Shown here in pieces: positions 62,201-64,000 of a DNA stretch of 64,000 nucleotides. Made by a program: the position numbers and the translations under genes. The notes under the pieces were generated by a model. The model saw only the letters and a program-made list of their open reading frames with translations, ran no database searches and had not been told where the DNA came from. The stretch covers positions 21,280,347 through 21,344,346 of the forward strand of contig CM055909.1 in assembly GCA_029582155.1 (NCBI GenBank), read 5' to 3'. The stretch's first letter is position 1; every line of letters begins with the position of its first letter. The DNA comes from Panopea generosa. Its lineage: Eukaryota; Mollusca; Bivalvia; Adapedonta; Hiatellidae.

Positions 62201-62279
62201 TGGTTAAAATTCTATCTTGGAGCTCCTGTTCAACATATCCATACTCAGCTCCAGTCGGGTCCCGAACGAGGACCTCCAT
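6046..62279 (-). CDS. Multi-exon coiled-coil protein gene, possibly C10orf67-like (DUF4709); 24 exons, 616 aa
   Basis: I built this gene by joining minus-strand exons. In transcription order the CDS segments are 62279-62164, 59679-59559, 57948-57857, 56572-56521, 55001-54927, 54131-53955, 49816-49766, 45553-45506, 42427-42401, 41742-41722, 39173-39032, 37752-37694, 36917-36852, 34509-34498, 27477-27412, 26057-25959, 25749-25726, 23067-22976, 22600-22535, 22090-22003, 18945-18889, 17582-17456, 15081-15006 and 6142-6046. Every junction is AG/GT and phase is kept throughout (total 1851 nt). Charged heptad-like helices cover residues ~40-211 and ~261-490, with a Pro/Ser/Thr linker at ~212-260 and a basic tail after ~499. 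There is no signal peptide or membrane segment, so it is probably a cytoplasmic or cytoskeletal structural protein. The family call rests on recalled resemblance of the SQTD...LKRDI and TWEKKFAIL...LHALKDES blocks and was not searched. Function is unknown. Extra microexons may exist (listed separately). Confidence 0.8.
6985..8480 (+). mobile_element. Pearl-like (Helitron-related) element, copy 1
   Basis: It begins AACAAGAAATGTCACTG followed by a poly-C run and TCCCCAAATGGTCTG. The core is ~165-bp monomers marked by TGACCTTGACCTTTGAGGT, TGTTATGTTGATCATT and CATGACAAAGTTACAG (for example starts near 7944, 8109, 8277). It ends with GGACAGACGGACGGACGC and poly-T then GGGTGG. Tandem ~160-bp cores plus an ACGG-type tail are the known architecture of bivalve pearl elements. 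A MITE interrupts it at about 7560-7705. No transposase; it would be non-autonomous. The long open frame at 8108-8593 is repeat sequence, not a gene. Confidence 0.7.
7560..7705. mobile_element. Hairpin MITE nested in pearl-like copy 1
   Basis: The ends CTGGCCCCGGTTTCAC and ...AGAAACCGGATCCAG are inverted repeats, and internal arms (ACTTAAATTCGATAGTGTGC; TGAGCACACTGTTTGAGTTT) continue the palindrome almost to the centre. The second pearl-like copy shows the uninterrupted sequence (GAGGAAAGGTTCTGGGTCTT at ~19662), which defines the empty site. Confidence 0.8.
8490..9760. other. Intronic AT-rich DNA, no feature
   Basis: Includes a TA-rich stretch near 9335-9370 and no supported gene. Part of the last intron. 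Confidence 0.4.
9762..9960. mobile_element. Truncated relative of the 10743-10985 MITE
   Basis: It shares GAAAT(G/A)-CTACAA...TTTACATTG...ATGTA(A/G)TCCTT...GTAAAGATT in order with the element at 10743-10985, and has a similar GTTTAAATTGAGATGTTC start. The right terminus is eroded. Confidence 0.5.
10743..10990. mobile_element. MITE with ~45-bp terminal inverted repeats
   Basis: The left arm (ACGGTTTCACTAAACATCTC...CCTCAACT) pairs with the reverse complement of the right arm (GGGTTTCATTAAATATCTCA...TTCCTCAACT). The loop has no coding capacity. It is directly followed by another TIR-like segment. Confidence 0.7.
10990..11158. mobile_element. Second, weaker MITE abutting the first
   Basis: It starts ACAGAGTTTCACCAACGTAA and ends GTTGAGAAACTCGACCAGGG. 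The ends are inverted and imperfect, the same GTTTCAC-type terminus seen in the other hairpin elements here. Confidence 0.45.
11546..11775 (-). mobile_element. tRNA-derived SINE, copy A
   Basis: Read on the minus strand, the head GTGGCCGAGTGTTTTAAG is a class-II tRNA-like A box and GATTCGAGTCCC a B box. The tail on the plus strand is CTTTCAACACATTTCAGG. The same head and tail recur in copies near 14690, 16570, 30213 and 38323. Confidence 0.75.
11790..14685. other. Intronic AT-rich DNA, no supported gene
   Basis: Last intron. The open frames are short and unrecognised. A 39-nt segment at about 12116-12154 with splice-like ends was considered and rejected. Confidence 0.4.
14688..14874 (-). mobile_element. 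tRNA-derived SINE, copy B
   Basis: It shares the TACATTTCAGGTTATATA end, the GTAGAACCACCGTTC middle and the CCTTAGACCACTCAGCCACG head (reverse complement of the A box). The B-box region is damaged. Confidence 0.7.
15006..15081 (-). CDS. Exon 23, residues 560-585
   Basis: 76 nt between the acceptor AATATTCACAG and the donor AAG/GTATGT. After completing Glu it reads NQIMSENDKEDIPVDVVPLP then ERPP. Acidic patch followed by a PxxPxRPP-like motif. End phase 2. Confidence 0.8.
15301..15425 (+). mobile_element. tRNA-like SINE, second family
   Basis: The A-box-like TAGTATGATGGATAGGG and B-box GGGGTTCGATCCCGA are spaced as in a tRNA, followed by an unrelated body. It cannot be an intact tRNA because the acceptor arms do not pair. 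A related head lies at 30766. Confidence 0.55.
15655..15865 (-). mobile_element. Interspersed repeat, possibly SINE (GTTCCTGGGAATCCGCTAGG family)
   Basis: It shares GTTCCTGG...(C/A)TCTCT...GACTACTT(T/C)CC...GAGA(T/G)G...CATGAACGTAGAAC-like words with 46990-47225, and its first part with 47790-47815. The minus-strand end GGGTAGCTCAGACCGT resembles a tRNA A box. Confidence 0.5.
15876..15920 (+). repeat. (TAA)n microsatellite
   Basis: About 14 near-perfect TAA units with one interruption (TAGTTA). Confidence 0.85.
16219..16370. mobile_element. MITE with ~35-bp TIRs beginning GGGCTGCGTTCAG
   Basis: The left end GGGCTGCGTTCAGCACCGTT, continuing AAACAC, is matched by the reverse complement of the right end (GGGTTGCGTTCAGTTTGGTT, continuing AAACG). 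About 152 bp, non-coding. Confidence 0.75.
16570..16804 (-). mobile_element. tRNA-derived SINE, copy C (most complete)
   Basis: It contains the tail GGTTTAATGCCTTTTTCAAC, the middle GTAGAACCGTCC, the B-box region and the head GGACCACTCGGCCACGTAGG (reverse complement of the A box). Confidence 0.8.
17456..17582 (-). CDS. Exon 22, residues 518-560
   Basis: 127 nt between the acceptor ATTTCAG and the donor G/GTAAGT, encoding PEIPKFNKGIASNTPAGGQE then KDYISYTVSAPSGRGTAIFS and AD. Low-complexity tail. End phase 1. Confidence 0.85.
18889..18945 (-). CDS. Exon 21, residues 499-517
   Basis: 57 nt between the acceptor TATTTCCCTAG and the donor CTG/GTAAGT, encoding VDTPLGIHPSKHSPSKRPL. Basic, Pro/Ser-rich and disordered. 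S/T-P pairs could be phosphorylation sites. Phase 0-0. Confidence 0.8.
19095..21150 (+). mobile_element. Pearl-like (Helitron-related) element, copy 2, dimeric array
   Basis: It opens with the same AACAAGAAATGTCACTG leader and CCCCAAATGGTCTGCG as copy 1, then carries about nine ~165-bp monomers (TGACCTTGACCTTTGA marks near 19543, 19773, 20106, 20440, 20938). From ~19770 the monomers alternate between two types: AAGT(G)GGG-CGTCATGTTATG and AGGTACG-GTTGTCATG...GAATTGAGCC. This gives a ~335-bp higher-order unit. The ACGG tail is missing; a short TTTTTGTTGGGGAATAAAAA resembles the region beyond the copy-1 tail. Confidence 0.7.
21165..21518 (+). CDS. Unrecognised 117-aa ORF inside an intron, adjacent to the pearl-like element
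   Basis: An open frame from ATG at 21165 to TAG, antisense to the host gene. It starts MKYNFGAAKHNEEVTMLVAL and contains DFSKAIIKWCLNEMLISKPE and SPYDDMEVAKQYLKYVNF. Composition looks protein-like: balanced charges, few low-complexity runs, better than other random frames here. It begins a few bases beyond the 3' end of the element. No promoter, splice partner or family could be identified. It may be a captured or pseudogenised exon, or chance. Confidence 0.3.
   Translation: MKYNFGAAKHNEEVTMLVALKSFNTRPYSGDFSKAIIKWCLNEMLISKPETNNVYTSIVLKGMYQDSYVPLKHIFLSRDILFWIQFELLYRFTLFHLVKSPYDDMEVAKQYLKYVNF
22003..22090 (-). CDS. Exon 20, residues 469-498
   Basis: 88 nt between the acceptor TCTGTTTCAG and the donor TCA/GTGAGT. 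It reads (S)LHALKDESYIRQTLQRQAA then ALHHAAVSYS. Its base composition is clearly less AT-rich than the surrounding intron. It is the end of the second helical region. Phase 0 at the end. Confidence 0.9.
22288..22425 (+). mobile_element. tRNA-derived SINE, third family
   Basis: TGGTCTCGTGGTAGAGCATC (A box) and GTGTGTTCGATCCTCC (B box) at tRNA-like spacing, followed by GGGTGGTGTCCTTTAGTAAG, a body typical of mollusc tRNA-SINEs. It ends in an A-rich tract near 22485. The intact tRNA fold is lost. Confidence 0.65.
22535..22600 (-). CDS. Exon 19, residues 447-469
   Basis: 66 nt between the acceptor GTTATTCAG and the donor AAG/GTTAGT. It reads LKREIERIHKTWEKKFAILQ then Q and a split Ser. The TWEKKFAIL block followed by exon 20 is the second stretch that looks family-specific. 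End phase 2. Confidence 0.88.
22976..23067 (-). CDS. Exon 18, residues 417-447
   Basis: 92 nt between the acceptor ATACTTTACAG and the donor CACAG/GTAATT, encoding ERGKLAQSLQGDTDINKLRK then TEQMLRDEIH plus a split Arg. Coiled coil, end phase 2. Confidence 0.88.
23963..24136 (+). repeat. Perfect-looking tandem duplication, 91-bp unit x2
   Basis: CACACGTTGATTGTATACTT at 23963 repeats at 24054. The units differ at only a few positions (TATGTGCTAAA versus TACGTGTTAAA), so the duplication is recent. Confidence 0.9.
24825..24985 (+). repeat. Short minisatellite, ~50-bp units x3
   Basis: (A)CAGTAGTG(A/G)TACAATATGACA recurs around 24890, 24932 and 24968, with TATATTAT between units. Confidence 0.7.
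25726..25749 (-). CDS. Exon 17, 24-nt exon, residues 409-416
   Basis: 24 nt between the acceptor TTGTTACGTAG and the donor GAG/GTGAGA, encoding EFEERMEE. Phase 0-0. It fits exactly between the helices of exons 16 and 18. Confidence 0.7.
25959..26057 (-). CDS. Exon 16, residues 376-408, with a tandem acceptor
   Basis: 99 nt ending at the donor AGG/GTAAGT, encoding AAEAEAKAKQMAEKDKIASL then MEQERRLKEELAR. Two in-frame acceptors lie 9 nt apart: ...CCAAACAG at 26067 and ...ACTTCACAG at 26058. Use of the upstream site would add Thr-Ser-Gln. Ala/Glu/Lys-rich single-helix or coiled-coil character. Confidence 0.9.
26642..26680 (+). repeat. (TG)n microsatellite
   Basis: About 18 TG units with one TTTG interruption. 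Confidence 0.9.
26899..27384. mobile_element. Element with CCTACCGGTTT termini and internal ~165-bp repeats
   Basis: The left end CCTACCGGTTT is the inverse of the right end AAACCGGTAGGG. Inside, GT(A/G)GCTTGGATACTTTTTGTG and GTAGTTTGGGTACTTTTTGT plus GTTACCAC repeat, and a TCGGACGGACGCCGGACGG tail precedes the right end. This combines a Helitron/pearl-type tail with TIRs. The right end sits 28 bp from the exon 15 donor. Confidence 0.6.
27412..27477 (-). CDS. Exon 15, residues 354-375
   Basis: 66 nt between the acceptor TTTGATAG and the donor GCG/GTAAGT, encoding LEKQKQEMERLMEERLKQAK then MA. Highly charged helix, phase 0-0. Confidence 0.9.
28795..29070 (+). repeat. Diverged minisatellite, ~45-bp units
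   Basis: TGAAACAAAG(A)-ACATGCACTCCATCA-like units recur about six times with drift (28812, 28900, 28945, 29012, 29050). Confidence 0.55.
30213..30404 (-). mobile_element. tRNA-derived SINE, copy D (head truncated)
   Basis: Tail CATTTTCAACACATTTCAGG, middle GAATAGAACCACCGTCC and CGGTGAGAGG are present. The A-box head is missing here, but a separate head-like piece (CCTTAGACCACTCGGAC) occurs at ~30628-30650. Confidence 0.7.
30590..30652 (-). mobile_element. Isolated SINE head fragment
   Basis: GAGGTCAGTGATCTTCAGAC and CCTTAGACCACTCGG match the head of the SINE family seen at 11546, 14688 and 16570. Either an independent fragment or the detached head of copy D. Confidence 0.5.
30766..30845 (+). 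mobile_element. tRNA-like SINE fragment
   Basis: TAGTGTAGTGGATAGTGTTG (A box) and GCGGGTTCGATCCCTAG (B box), same family as 15301. Body lost. Confidence 0.55.
31104..31112 (-). CDS. Candidate 9-nt microexon (Asn-Ala-Gly)
   Basis: On the minus strand AATGCTGGA lies between a good acceptor (ATTTCCTTACAG) and a consensus donor (GGA/GTAAGT), inside the 7-kb intron between exons 14 and 15. It is in frame and stop-free. The residues are less coiled-coil-like than their neighbours, so chance is a real possibility. Confidence 0.25.
33828..33945 (+). repeat. Tandem repeat, ~50-bp unit, ~2.3 copies
   Basis: GTTGAAGAAAGGA(A/C)CTTAAAC followed by TGATCA(T/A)CAG repeats with a 50-bp step (33858, 33908). 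A degenerate third unit lies upstream. Confidence 0.75.
34498..34509 (-). CDS. Exon 14, 12-nt microexon (QEEM), residues 350-353
   Basis: CAAGAAGAAATG lies between the acceptor CTTTTTGACAG and the donor ATG/GTAACT. It encodes Gln-Glu-Glu-Met, in register with the surrounding charged coiled coil (...SSQKM-QEEM-LEKQKQ...). I include it because composition and both splice sites fit, but exons 13 and 15 also join in frame without it. Confidence 0.5.
36852..36917 (-). CDS. Exon 13, residues 328-349
   Basis: 66 nt between the acceptor TGCGTTTTAG and the donor ATG/GTATGT, encoding LRAEIQSIQGSMEQDKASSQ then KM. Coiled coil, phase 0-0. Confidence 0.85.
37460..37486 (-). CDS. Candidate 27-nt exon (YCALTQLLQ)
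   Basis: On the minus strand a 27-nt segment lies between CATCGTTCAG and the donor CAG/GTAAAA. It is stop-free in phase 0 and would join exon 12 (...LEKEQ) to exon 13 (LRAEI...) while extending the hydrophobic heptad pattern. An internal acceptor would give LLQ only (9 nt). The upstream pyrimidine tract is weak, so this is less certain than the other candidates. Confidence 0.3.
37694..37752 (-). CDS. Exon 12, residues 308-327
   Basis: 59 nt between the acceptor TTGCTTTCAG and the donor CAA/GTGAGT. After completing a Ser codon it reads KDINQLNEQLTTERLEKEQ. Coiled coil. End phase 0. Confidence 0.85.
38323..38523 (-). mobile_element. tRNA-derived SINE, copy E
   Basis: Tail GTGTTTAATGCCATTTTCAA, then CACATTTCAGG, middle AGAAGAATCACTGTTC and head ACCACTCGGCCATG. 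Same orientation as copies A-D, that is, sense to the host gene. Confidence 0.75.
38612..38656 (+). repeat. (TA)n microsatellite
   Basis: About 20 TA units. Confidence 0.9.
38697..38812 (+). repeat. Tandem duplication, ~58-bp unit x2
   Basis: AAGCCCTGT(G/A)GCG(G/A)GG-CAAT..TGGTCAAAT(C/A)ATTT(T/C)GGTTCAA(T/G)AACTTTT occurs twice in a row. The plus open frame at 38691-38984 is mostly this duplication and is not called a gene. Confidence 0.75.
39032..39173 (-). CDS. Exon 11, residues 261-308
   Basis: 142 nt between the acceptor AATTGCAG and the donor CTCA/GTAAGT. It encodes VEDSLMSKSPSINHEAEELR then DELDAANKKLSLLEDSLQLK and DDEKEEL. Strong heptads (L/L/L spacing) mark the start of the second coiled coil. 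End phase 1. Confidence 0.9.
40863..40871 (-). CDS. Candidate 9-nt microexon (Val-Tyr-Glu)
   Basis: On the minus strand GTTTATGAA lies between a strong acceptor (TTATTTACCATACAG) and a consensus donor (GAA/GTAAGT). It fits in frame between exon 10 (...KEVQ) and exon 11 (VEDSLM...). Nine bases is at the lower limit for microexons but within the documented animal range. Not counted in the 616-aa model. Confidence 0.4.
41722..41742 (-). CDS. Exon 10, 21-nt microexon, residues 254-260
   Basis: The acceptor CATTTTGTACAG and donor CAG/GTAACA bound 21 nt encoding TKSKEVQ. Phase 0-0. It is a lysine-rich step from the linker into the second coiled coil. Confidence 0.55.
42401..42427 (-). CDS. Exon 9, 27-nt exon, residues 245-253
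   Basis: The acceptor GAACCACACAG and donor GTG/GTAAGC bound 27 nt encoding GTQVIIKPV. Small, phase 0-0. The pyrimidine tract is modest, but both splice sites are good and the phase fits its neighbours. Confidence 0.55.
42428..45505. other. Intron 8, AT-rich, nothing recognised
   Basis: Contains short local duplications (GATATTGTATTATACAT at 43024 and 43064). No gene or named element seen. Confidence 0.35.
45506..45553 (-). CDS. Exon 8, residues 229-244 (linker)
   Basis: The acceptor GATTCTATAG and donor CCG/GTAAGT bound 48 nt encoding SFESPPTTAVTSVRPP. It resembles exon 7 in composition (SER-P-S-AVT versus FES-PP-TTAVT), which suggests an old exon duplication. Symmetrical phase 0-0. Confidence 0.75.
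46990..47225 (-). mobile_element. Interspersed repeat, same family as 15655-15865
   Basis: Shared ordered words: CGTTCCTGG, TCACCGACTACTTCCCCAC, GTGGGAG, GAACAAAGTCCATGGTCATT, CTTCATTTAGAAG. A 3' fragment of the family also lies at 47790-47815. Confidence 0.5.
47384..47404 (-). CDS. Candidate 21-nt microexon (SSTGKVM)
   Basis: On the minus strand a 21-nt segment reading Ser-Ser-Thr-Gly-Lys-Val-Met lies between the acceptor-like AAAAAATTTCAG and the strong donor ATG/GTGAGT. Its length is divisible by three, it has no stop, and its composition matches the flanking Ser/Thr/Pro linker exons 7 and 8 (both phase 0). Not counted in the 616-aa model. Transcript evidence would decide. Confidence 0.4.
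48190..48560 (+). repeat. Degenerate tandem repeat, ~85-bp unit, ~4 copies
   Basis: GATAGCAAA(C/T)AGTCTATCTCA(T/C)AAC(T/C)ATA and GA(T/C)TTAAGAAAAA(A)CAC recur across the interval with drift and indels. Confidence 0.65.
48785..49140. mobile_element. ~355-bp near-perfect foldback palindrome (hairpin MITE)
   Basis: The ends ACCAGGTGTTTCACCAACA and TGTTGGTGAAACAGGAGCCA are inverse. Moving in, AGCAGCCA/TGGCTG, CTGGTTCCAGTA/TACTGGAACCAG, TTAACCAGTCAAAA/TTTTGACTGGTAA and AAAGTATTAAAGT/ACTTTAATACTT also pair. The dyad centre is at about 48955-48958, with almost no loop. Confidence 0.85.
49766..49816 (-). CDS. Exon 7, residues 212-228 (linker)
   Basis: The acceptor CTTTATTTTCAG and donor CCG/GTAATT bound 51 nt encoding PSIGDSERPSAVTPQTP. 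It is Pro/Ser/Thr-rich and probably disordered. It opens the linker between the two coiled coils. Symmetrical phase 0-0, so it can be skipped without a frameshift. Confidence 0.75.
49817..51278. other. Intron 6, part flanking the minisatellite
   Basis: AT-rich. Short open frames at 50346-50591 (plus) and 50465-50650 (minus) overlap each other antisense and match no family I know. Nothing supported. Confidence 0.35.
51279..53818 (+). repeat. 2.5-kb intronic minisatellite, 43-bp unit, with 184-bp higher-order units at the right end
   Basis: The basic unit is ACATGGATCCACAGACTAGC followed by ACTTACAGGAGGCAGGCAAG and GGT (43 bp), for about 55-60 units. Two neighbouring units at 51367-51452 are nearly identical. 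From ~52670 the units form a higher-order repeat marked by CTTAGAGGAGGCAAACACC at 52757, 52941, 53125, 53301, 53528 and 53663. Three of these are exactly 184 bp apart; one step lacks 8 bp and another has an extra 43 bp. Since 43 is not a multiple of 3 and no frame has stops, long spurious open frames arise (52228-52761, 53073-53384). On the minus (gene sense) strand most units contain CTGTAAGT, a strong splice-donor word. Confidence 0.95.
53955..54131 (-). CDS. Exon 6, residues 153-211
   Basis: This is the largest exon (177 nt), between the acceptor TTTTGGCAG and the donor AGT/GTAAGT. It encodes KNLQRKVKQEKSKHEGDADK..., then a Glu/Lys/Gln-rich helix ending MLKMQIQQLQNKEPSVADS. Classic coiled-coil composition. 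The downstream intron contains the 43-bp minisatellite beginning only ~135 bp past the donor. Symmetrical phase 0-0. Confidence 0.9.
54927..55001 (-). CDS. Exon 5, residues 128-152
   Basis: The acceptor TGTTTCTAG and donor GTAAGT bound 75 nt encoding RVGTVRRAFRQQLSDAIARV then AVLYN. It is a basic amphipathic helix continuing the first coiled coil. Symmetrical phase 0-0. Confidence 0.85.
55070..55290. mobile_element. Fragment related to the TTAA-flanked element at 58650
   Basis: Starts TTAAAGGGAGCATATCAGGA (compare TTAAAGGGAGGATATCAGGA at 58650) followed by a similar AT-rich body with an ATCTCATTA/TTTCATTA-like word. The right end was not found. Confidence 0.5.
55876..55985 (+). repeat. 25-bp minisatellite, ~4.5 copies
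   Basis: TATTAGAGCTGTCCAAAGGC then GTCTA repeats in register. The last units show the substitution AAAAGCG. The open frame at 55692-55910 runs into it and is not called. Confidence 0.9.
56461..56472 (-). CDS. Candidate 12-nt microexon (Thr-Lys-Gly-Gln)
   Basis: On the minus strand the segment ACCAAAGGACAG lies between an acceptor-like GACGTTTTCAG and a consensus donor CAG/GTGAGT, only 48 nt downstream of exon 4. It is 12 nt, stop-free, and fits between phase-0 exons 4 and 5, giving ...MHEE-TKGQ-RVGTVRR... inside the first coiled coil. It is not counted in the 616-aa model. It could be a chance pairing, and the very short intron on its 5' side argues for alternative use at most. Confidence 0.4.
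56521..56572 (-). CDS. Exon 4, residues 110-127
   Basis: The acceptor TATTTCAG and donor GAG/GTCAGT bound 52 nt. The first base completes Leu, followed by YCRINERVADLERMHEE. Coiled-coil helix. End phase 0, which allows the 12-nt candidate microexon just downstream to be inserted in frame. Confidence 0.8.
56693..57270 (+). repeat. Tandem duplication, 277-bp unit x2, in intron 3
   Basis: CTGATGATAAACTG..TGCCTGATAAACATAGGTTTATCA at 56711 recurs at 56988. CAGAATC(A/T)CTACAGG.TGTA(A/G)CAAAAGTTTGA and GATTTTCAATTTCAT follow in both. Several small indels. Confidence 0.85.
57857..57948 (-). CDS. Exon 3, residues 80-110
   Basis: The acceptor TATTTTCAG and donor GTATGT bound 92 nt encoding DVATLKRDINFAKHVMQADY then ESKLQQKSLE plus two bases of a Leu codon. 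It continues the amphipathic helix of exon 2. End phase 2. Confidence 0.85.
58235..58330 (-). mobile_element. tRNA-derived fragment
   Basis: On the minus strand CTGTCTAGCTCAGCCAATAG resembles a tRNA A box and GGGTCGTAAGTTCTAATCTC a damaged B box. Too degenerate for a functional tRNA. Confidence 0.5.
58650..59200. mobile_element. TTAA-flanked, TIR-bearing non-autonomous element (piggyBac-like MITE?)
   Basis: The left end TTAAAGGGAGGATATCAGGA is the inverse of the right end TCCTGTTTTTTCCCTTTAA (with a 1-bp indel). Both sides carry TTAA, the target duplication of piggyBac-type transposons. No open frame of note inside. A relative starts at 55070. Confidence 0.6.
59207..59232 (+). repeat. (TA)n microsatellite
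   Basis: About 12 TA units directly to the right of the TTAA element. Confidence 0.85.
59559..59679 (-). CDS. Exon 2, residues 39-79
   Basis: The acceptor TTTCTAG and donor CAG/GTATTT bound 121 nt. It encodes PDLADQHKVGFFGLDRASQT followed by DVTEIVDLKEMTEVLQILLQ. The aromatic KVGFFGLDRA-SQTD block followed by a leucine-rich helix is the most family-like part of the N-terminus and is my main reason for the C10orf67/DUF4709 suggestion. End phase 0. Confidence 0.85.
60593..60715. mobile_element. Hairpin with ~52-bp arms, core of a larger foldback element (60575-60760)
   Basis: AAAATTATTTATCCAAGGAA, then AATGACTATTGACCCAAAGC, is repeated inverted with two or three mismatches on the other side of a ~20-base loop. 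An outer, weaker inverted pair (AGTGGTCATTGGTT / AACTACTGACCACT) extends it. Confidence 0.85.
61020..61070. mobile_element. End fragment of the 3140-3400 MITE family
   Basis: AAATATTCTTAAGAATGGTT then AGTGAATACCACCTCTGG matches the terminal sequence of the MITE at 3140-3400. Confidence 0.6.
62164..62279 (-). CDS. Exon 1 (start codon), residues 1-39
   Basis: The first ATG (62279-62277) sits in the context AAATATGG and opens MEVLVRDPTGAEYGYVEQEL..., ending ...ETQLF plus AG of a split Arg codon, followed by the donor GTAACT. No upstream in-frame alternative is needed. The next exon supplies the third base in phase. 116 nt, end phase 2. Confidence 0.8.
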
Positions 62280-62340
62280 ATTTGTTGCTATCAACAAAAT
62301 GGTGTCGCTTTAAACCATTTCCGGAAAGATAACTCCGTCG
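62280..62340 (-). promoter_or_regulatory. Proximal 5' region of the coiled-coil gene with ETS-like and X-box-like words
   Basis: A palindromic CCGGAA core (TTTCCGGAAA, about 40 bp upstream of the ATG) matches an ETS-type site. GTTGCTATCAAC at 62284-62295 resembles one RFX X-box half plus a degenerate second half, but is shorter than the 14-bp consensus. No TATA box is seen at a convincing distance. The transcription start is unknown. Confidence 0.25.
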
Positions 62341-63203
62341 ATGAGAACTTGTACAGGGTAAAGCAAAAGTAATATCAATTTTGCATATGTTATGTTAAAT
62401 CTATTATGAATAAGTCAATAGACCAGTTATTAATTAAGGATATAAAATCCAGTTCTACTAACGACAGTTAATTAATCACAACATTGATTAAATAACATGT
62501 CTCTGATATATTTAGTAATATAGTCAGTATTTTTTCAACTGATTATCTATTCTATTCAAGCACATCACTGTAGGCCTACATGTACCTATATTAATTTTGA
62601 TTTTAGCCTTTTTCTAACTATAGAGACATAGATGTATATGTAAAGTACTGACAGTTAATGAGCTACATACATACCAATGTTTATATATAATAGATCATAT
62701 CTTGACTCCTCAATTTTCTATAGTTGGATTTTTCATCTTCCAATATTCCATGCATATATATGTAGGCCAAGGCCTACTCAATGAATTCTGATTTCAAGTC
62801 GCTGGACAGTCCTAAGCTGGATAGGTACAGGCCGACACAATTGTCACCCAACATCCATCCTGACTTTTAAGTTATATAAGGGTGCATGTTAAAACATACT
62901 TAAATGATATATTATAACACGGATTTACTATAAATTGGCATACGCGCCCCGGCAGGTTGGACTGAAATAATATTGATGCTTAGAATCATAAAGCATTTTG
63001 GACCGTATCAAATGAATCTTCTTTTTCGTCTTCCTCCAAGTAATTCATTTCTAAAAAACTGAGTATTCTCGAGTCATGTGGTAGGCCTACGATTCGTATC
63101 AATTTCATTTATCATATTCGATACACATTGATTGTTGAATTTGGTTAATTTTAGAGGATGAGTCCCAGTGACGATATGAATCTCGTTAATTAATCAGTGT
63201 ACG

Positions 63204-63665
63204 TCTCACTACACAGTTACGCCCTTTTTTCCCACGTTTTCCCCCCAGATTCTTACGCTTAAAAAAGGCCTATGTACTTTGGTTATGAAATATTTTCAAA
63301 ATGGTTCATAGTAATTGGGATTTCTTGCTGCAGATGAGTAGAGCAAAAGTTGGCATAGCATATACTGCAATAAGACATCACTGGTGTCAAAAAGGGACTT
63401 TTATATGATTTCAACATATGCATGTATTTATGAGCATTTGAGGACTTCTTTTTTTAAAAAAGCCCAGGGTGTCACTGCACCCTCATGAAAAAATCACCCT
63501 GGACAACCTACCAGTTATTGTGCATTTTTATATGGGTATACATTCCTGCTATGAAAAAAAAAAATACTTTAAAAAAAAATTCTATGTGAAATTCTTTTTT
63601 AATCATTGAAATCCTAGACCTTATTTTATATAGAACAAAGAACACAATTCAACTGTGTAGTGAGA
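63204..63665. mobile_element. Candidate element bounded by a perfect 15-bp inverted repeat
   Basis: TCTCACTACACAGTT at 63204-63218 and its exact reverse complement AACTGTGTAGTGAGA at 63651-63665 enclose 432 bp with no open frame. No clear target duplication was seen. Confidence 0.5.
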
Positions 63666-63853
63666 CCTGTATTGGTTATATTCATTTTTAGAATTGGGAT
63701 TCCGTTTTCATTTCACTACTCTTATTAAAAATACATTTTGCCACGTTTTCAATGACTTTGATATAGTATAAATATCTACATGTATATAATACCTTGACAT
63801 TTTGTAGGATTTGATTTTCCAAATATTTATACTCATTTCAAACTCATTTTTAG

Positions 63854-64000
63854 ACATGTATATCGGTGGAGAGTGATATTCTTCATATACCGATAACTAC
63901 GGTCCTCAGGGTAACTCCATTCCAGACAATGAAAAAAATCGATTTCAAAGCTGCCGTTGTTGTTGTTGGGAATATGGTGTTTAGCGTCGCTTTCAACAAT
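63854..64000 (+). CDS. Putative partial exon running off the right edge (hydrophobic protein)
   Basis: After a good acceptor (AACTCATTTTTAG at 63841-63853) the plus strand is open to the window edge. An ATG at 63929 opens MKKIDFKAAVVVVGNMVFSV then AFNN, a short basic start followed by a hydrophobic run like a membrane segment or signal anchor. The upstream part (TCISVESDILHIPITTVLRV...) is open in the same frame, so it could be an internal exon or a 5' exon. The family is not recognised. The gene would lie head-to-head with the coiled-coil gene. Confidence 0.35.

Noticed and set aside
1..64000. CRISPR array or bacterial operon
   Set aside because: No regularly spaced short repeats with unique spacers. 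The tandem arrays are contiguous minisatellites, and the coding structure is spliced and eukaryotic.

Overview
The window is AT-rich, intron-rich, repeat-dense eukaryotic DNA. It most likely comes from a bivalve mollusc. The main clues are two long arrays built on a ~165-bp monomer, one with an ACGG-type tail, which look like the 'pearl' (Helitron-related) elements described in bivalves. There are also several tRNA-derived SINE copies and many small hairpin transposons. No bacterial gene, rRNA, intact tRNA or CRISPR array was seen. The species cannot be named from the sequence.

The backbone is one large minus-strand gene. I assembled it by hand from splice junctions. It starts with an ATG at 62279 and ends with a TGA at 6048-6046. 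I place 24 coding exons over about 56 kb; their lengths sum to 1851 nt (616 codons plus stop), and reading phase is kept at every junction. The predicted protein has an N-terminal coiled coil (residues ~40-211), a Pro/Ser/Thr linker made of tiny phase-0 exons (~212-260), a long charged coiled coil (~261-490) and a basic, low-complexity tail. The best family guess, from memory only, is the uncharacterised C10orf67-like (DUF4709) coiled-coil family.

The most interesting feature of the gene is its microexons. Besides the chosen exons of 12, 21, 24 and 27 nt, five more intronic segments of 9, 9, 12, 21 and 27 nt have paired splice sites, a length divisible by three, no stop, and sit between phase-0 exons. 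If real, the gene is a combinatorial microexon gene that would pass unnoticed in an ordinary ORF scan.

Layout: 1-6045 (downstream of the gene) holds a decayed non-LTR retrotransposon RT fragment, local duplications and a MITE. 6143-15005 (last intron) holds a pearl-like element with a hairpin MITE nested inside it, plus further MITEs and SINEs. 15006-27477 holds the C-terminal exons, a second, dimer-organised pearl-like array and an unexplained 117-aa ORF. 27478-49765 holds the microexon zone with long AT-rich introns and a ~355-bp foldback palindrome. 49817-53954 is an intron holding a 2.5-kb minisatellite of 43-bp units, nearly every unit carrying a splice-donor-like GTAAGT on the gene's sense strand, with 184-bp higher-order units at one end. 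53955-62279 holds the N-terminal exons, a TTAA-flanked element and tandem duplications. 62280-64000 holds the upstream region, a TIR-bounded element and an open exon-like segment on the plus strand running off the edge.
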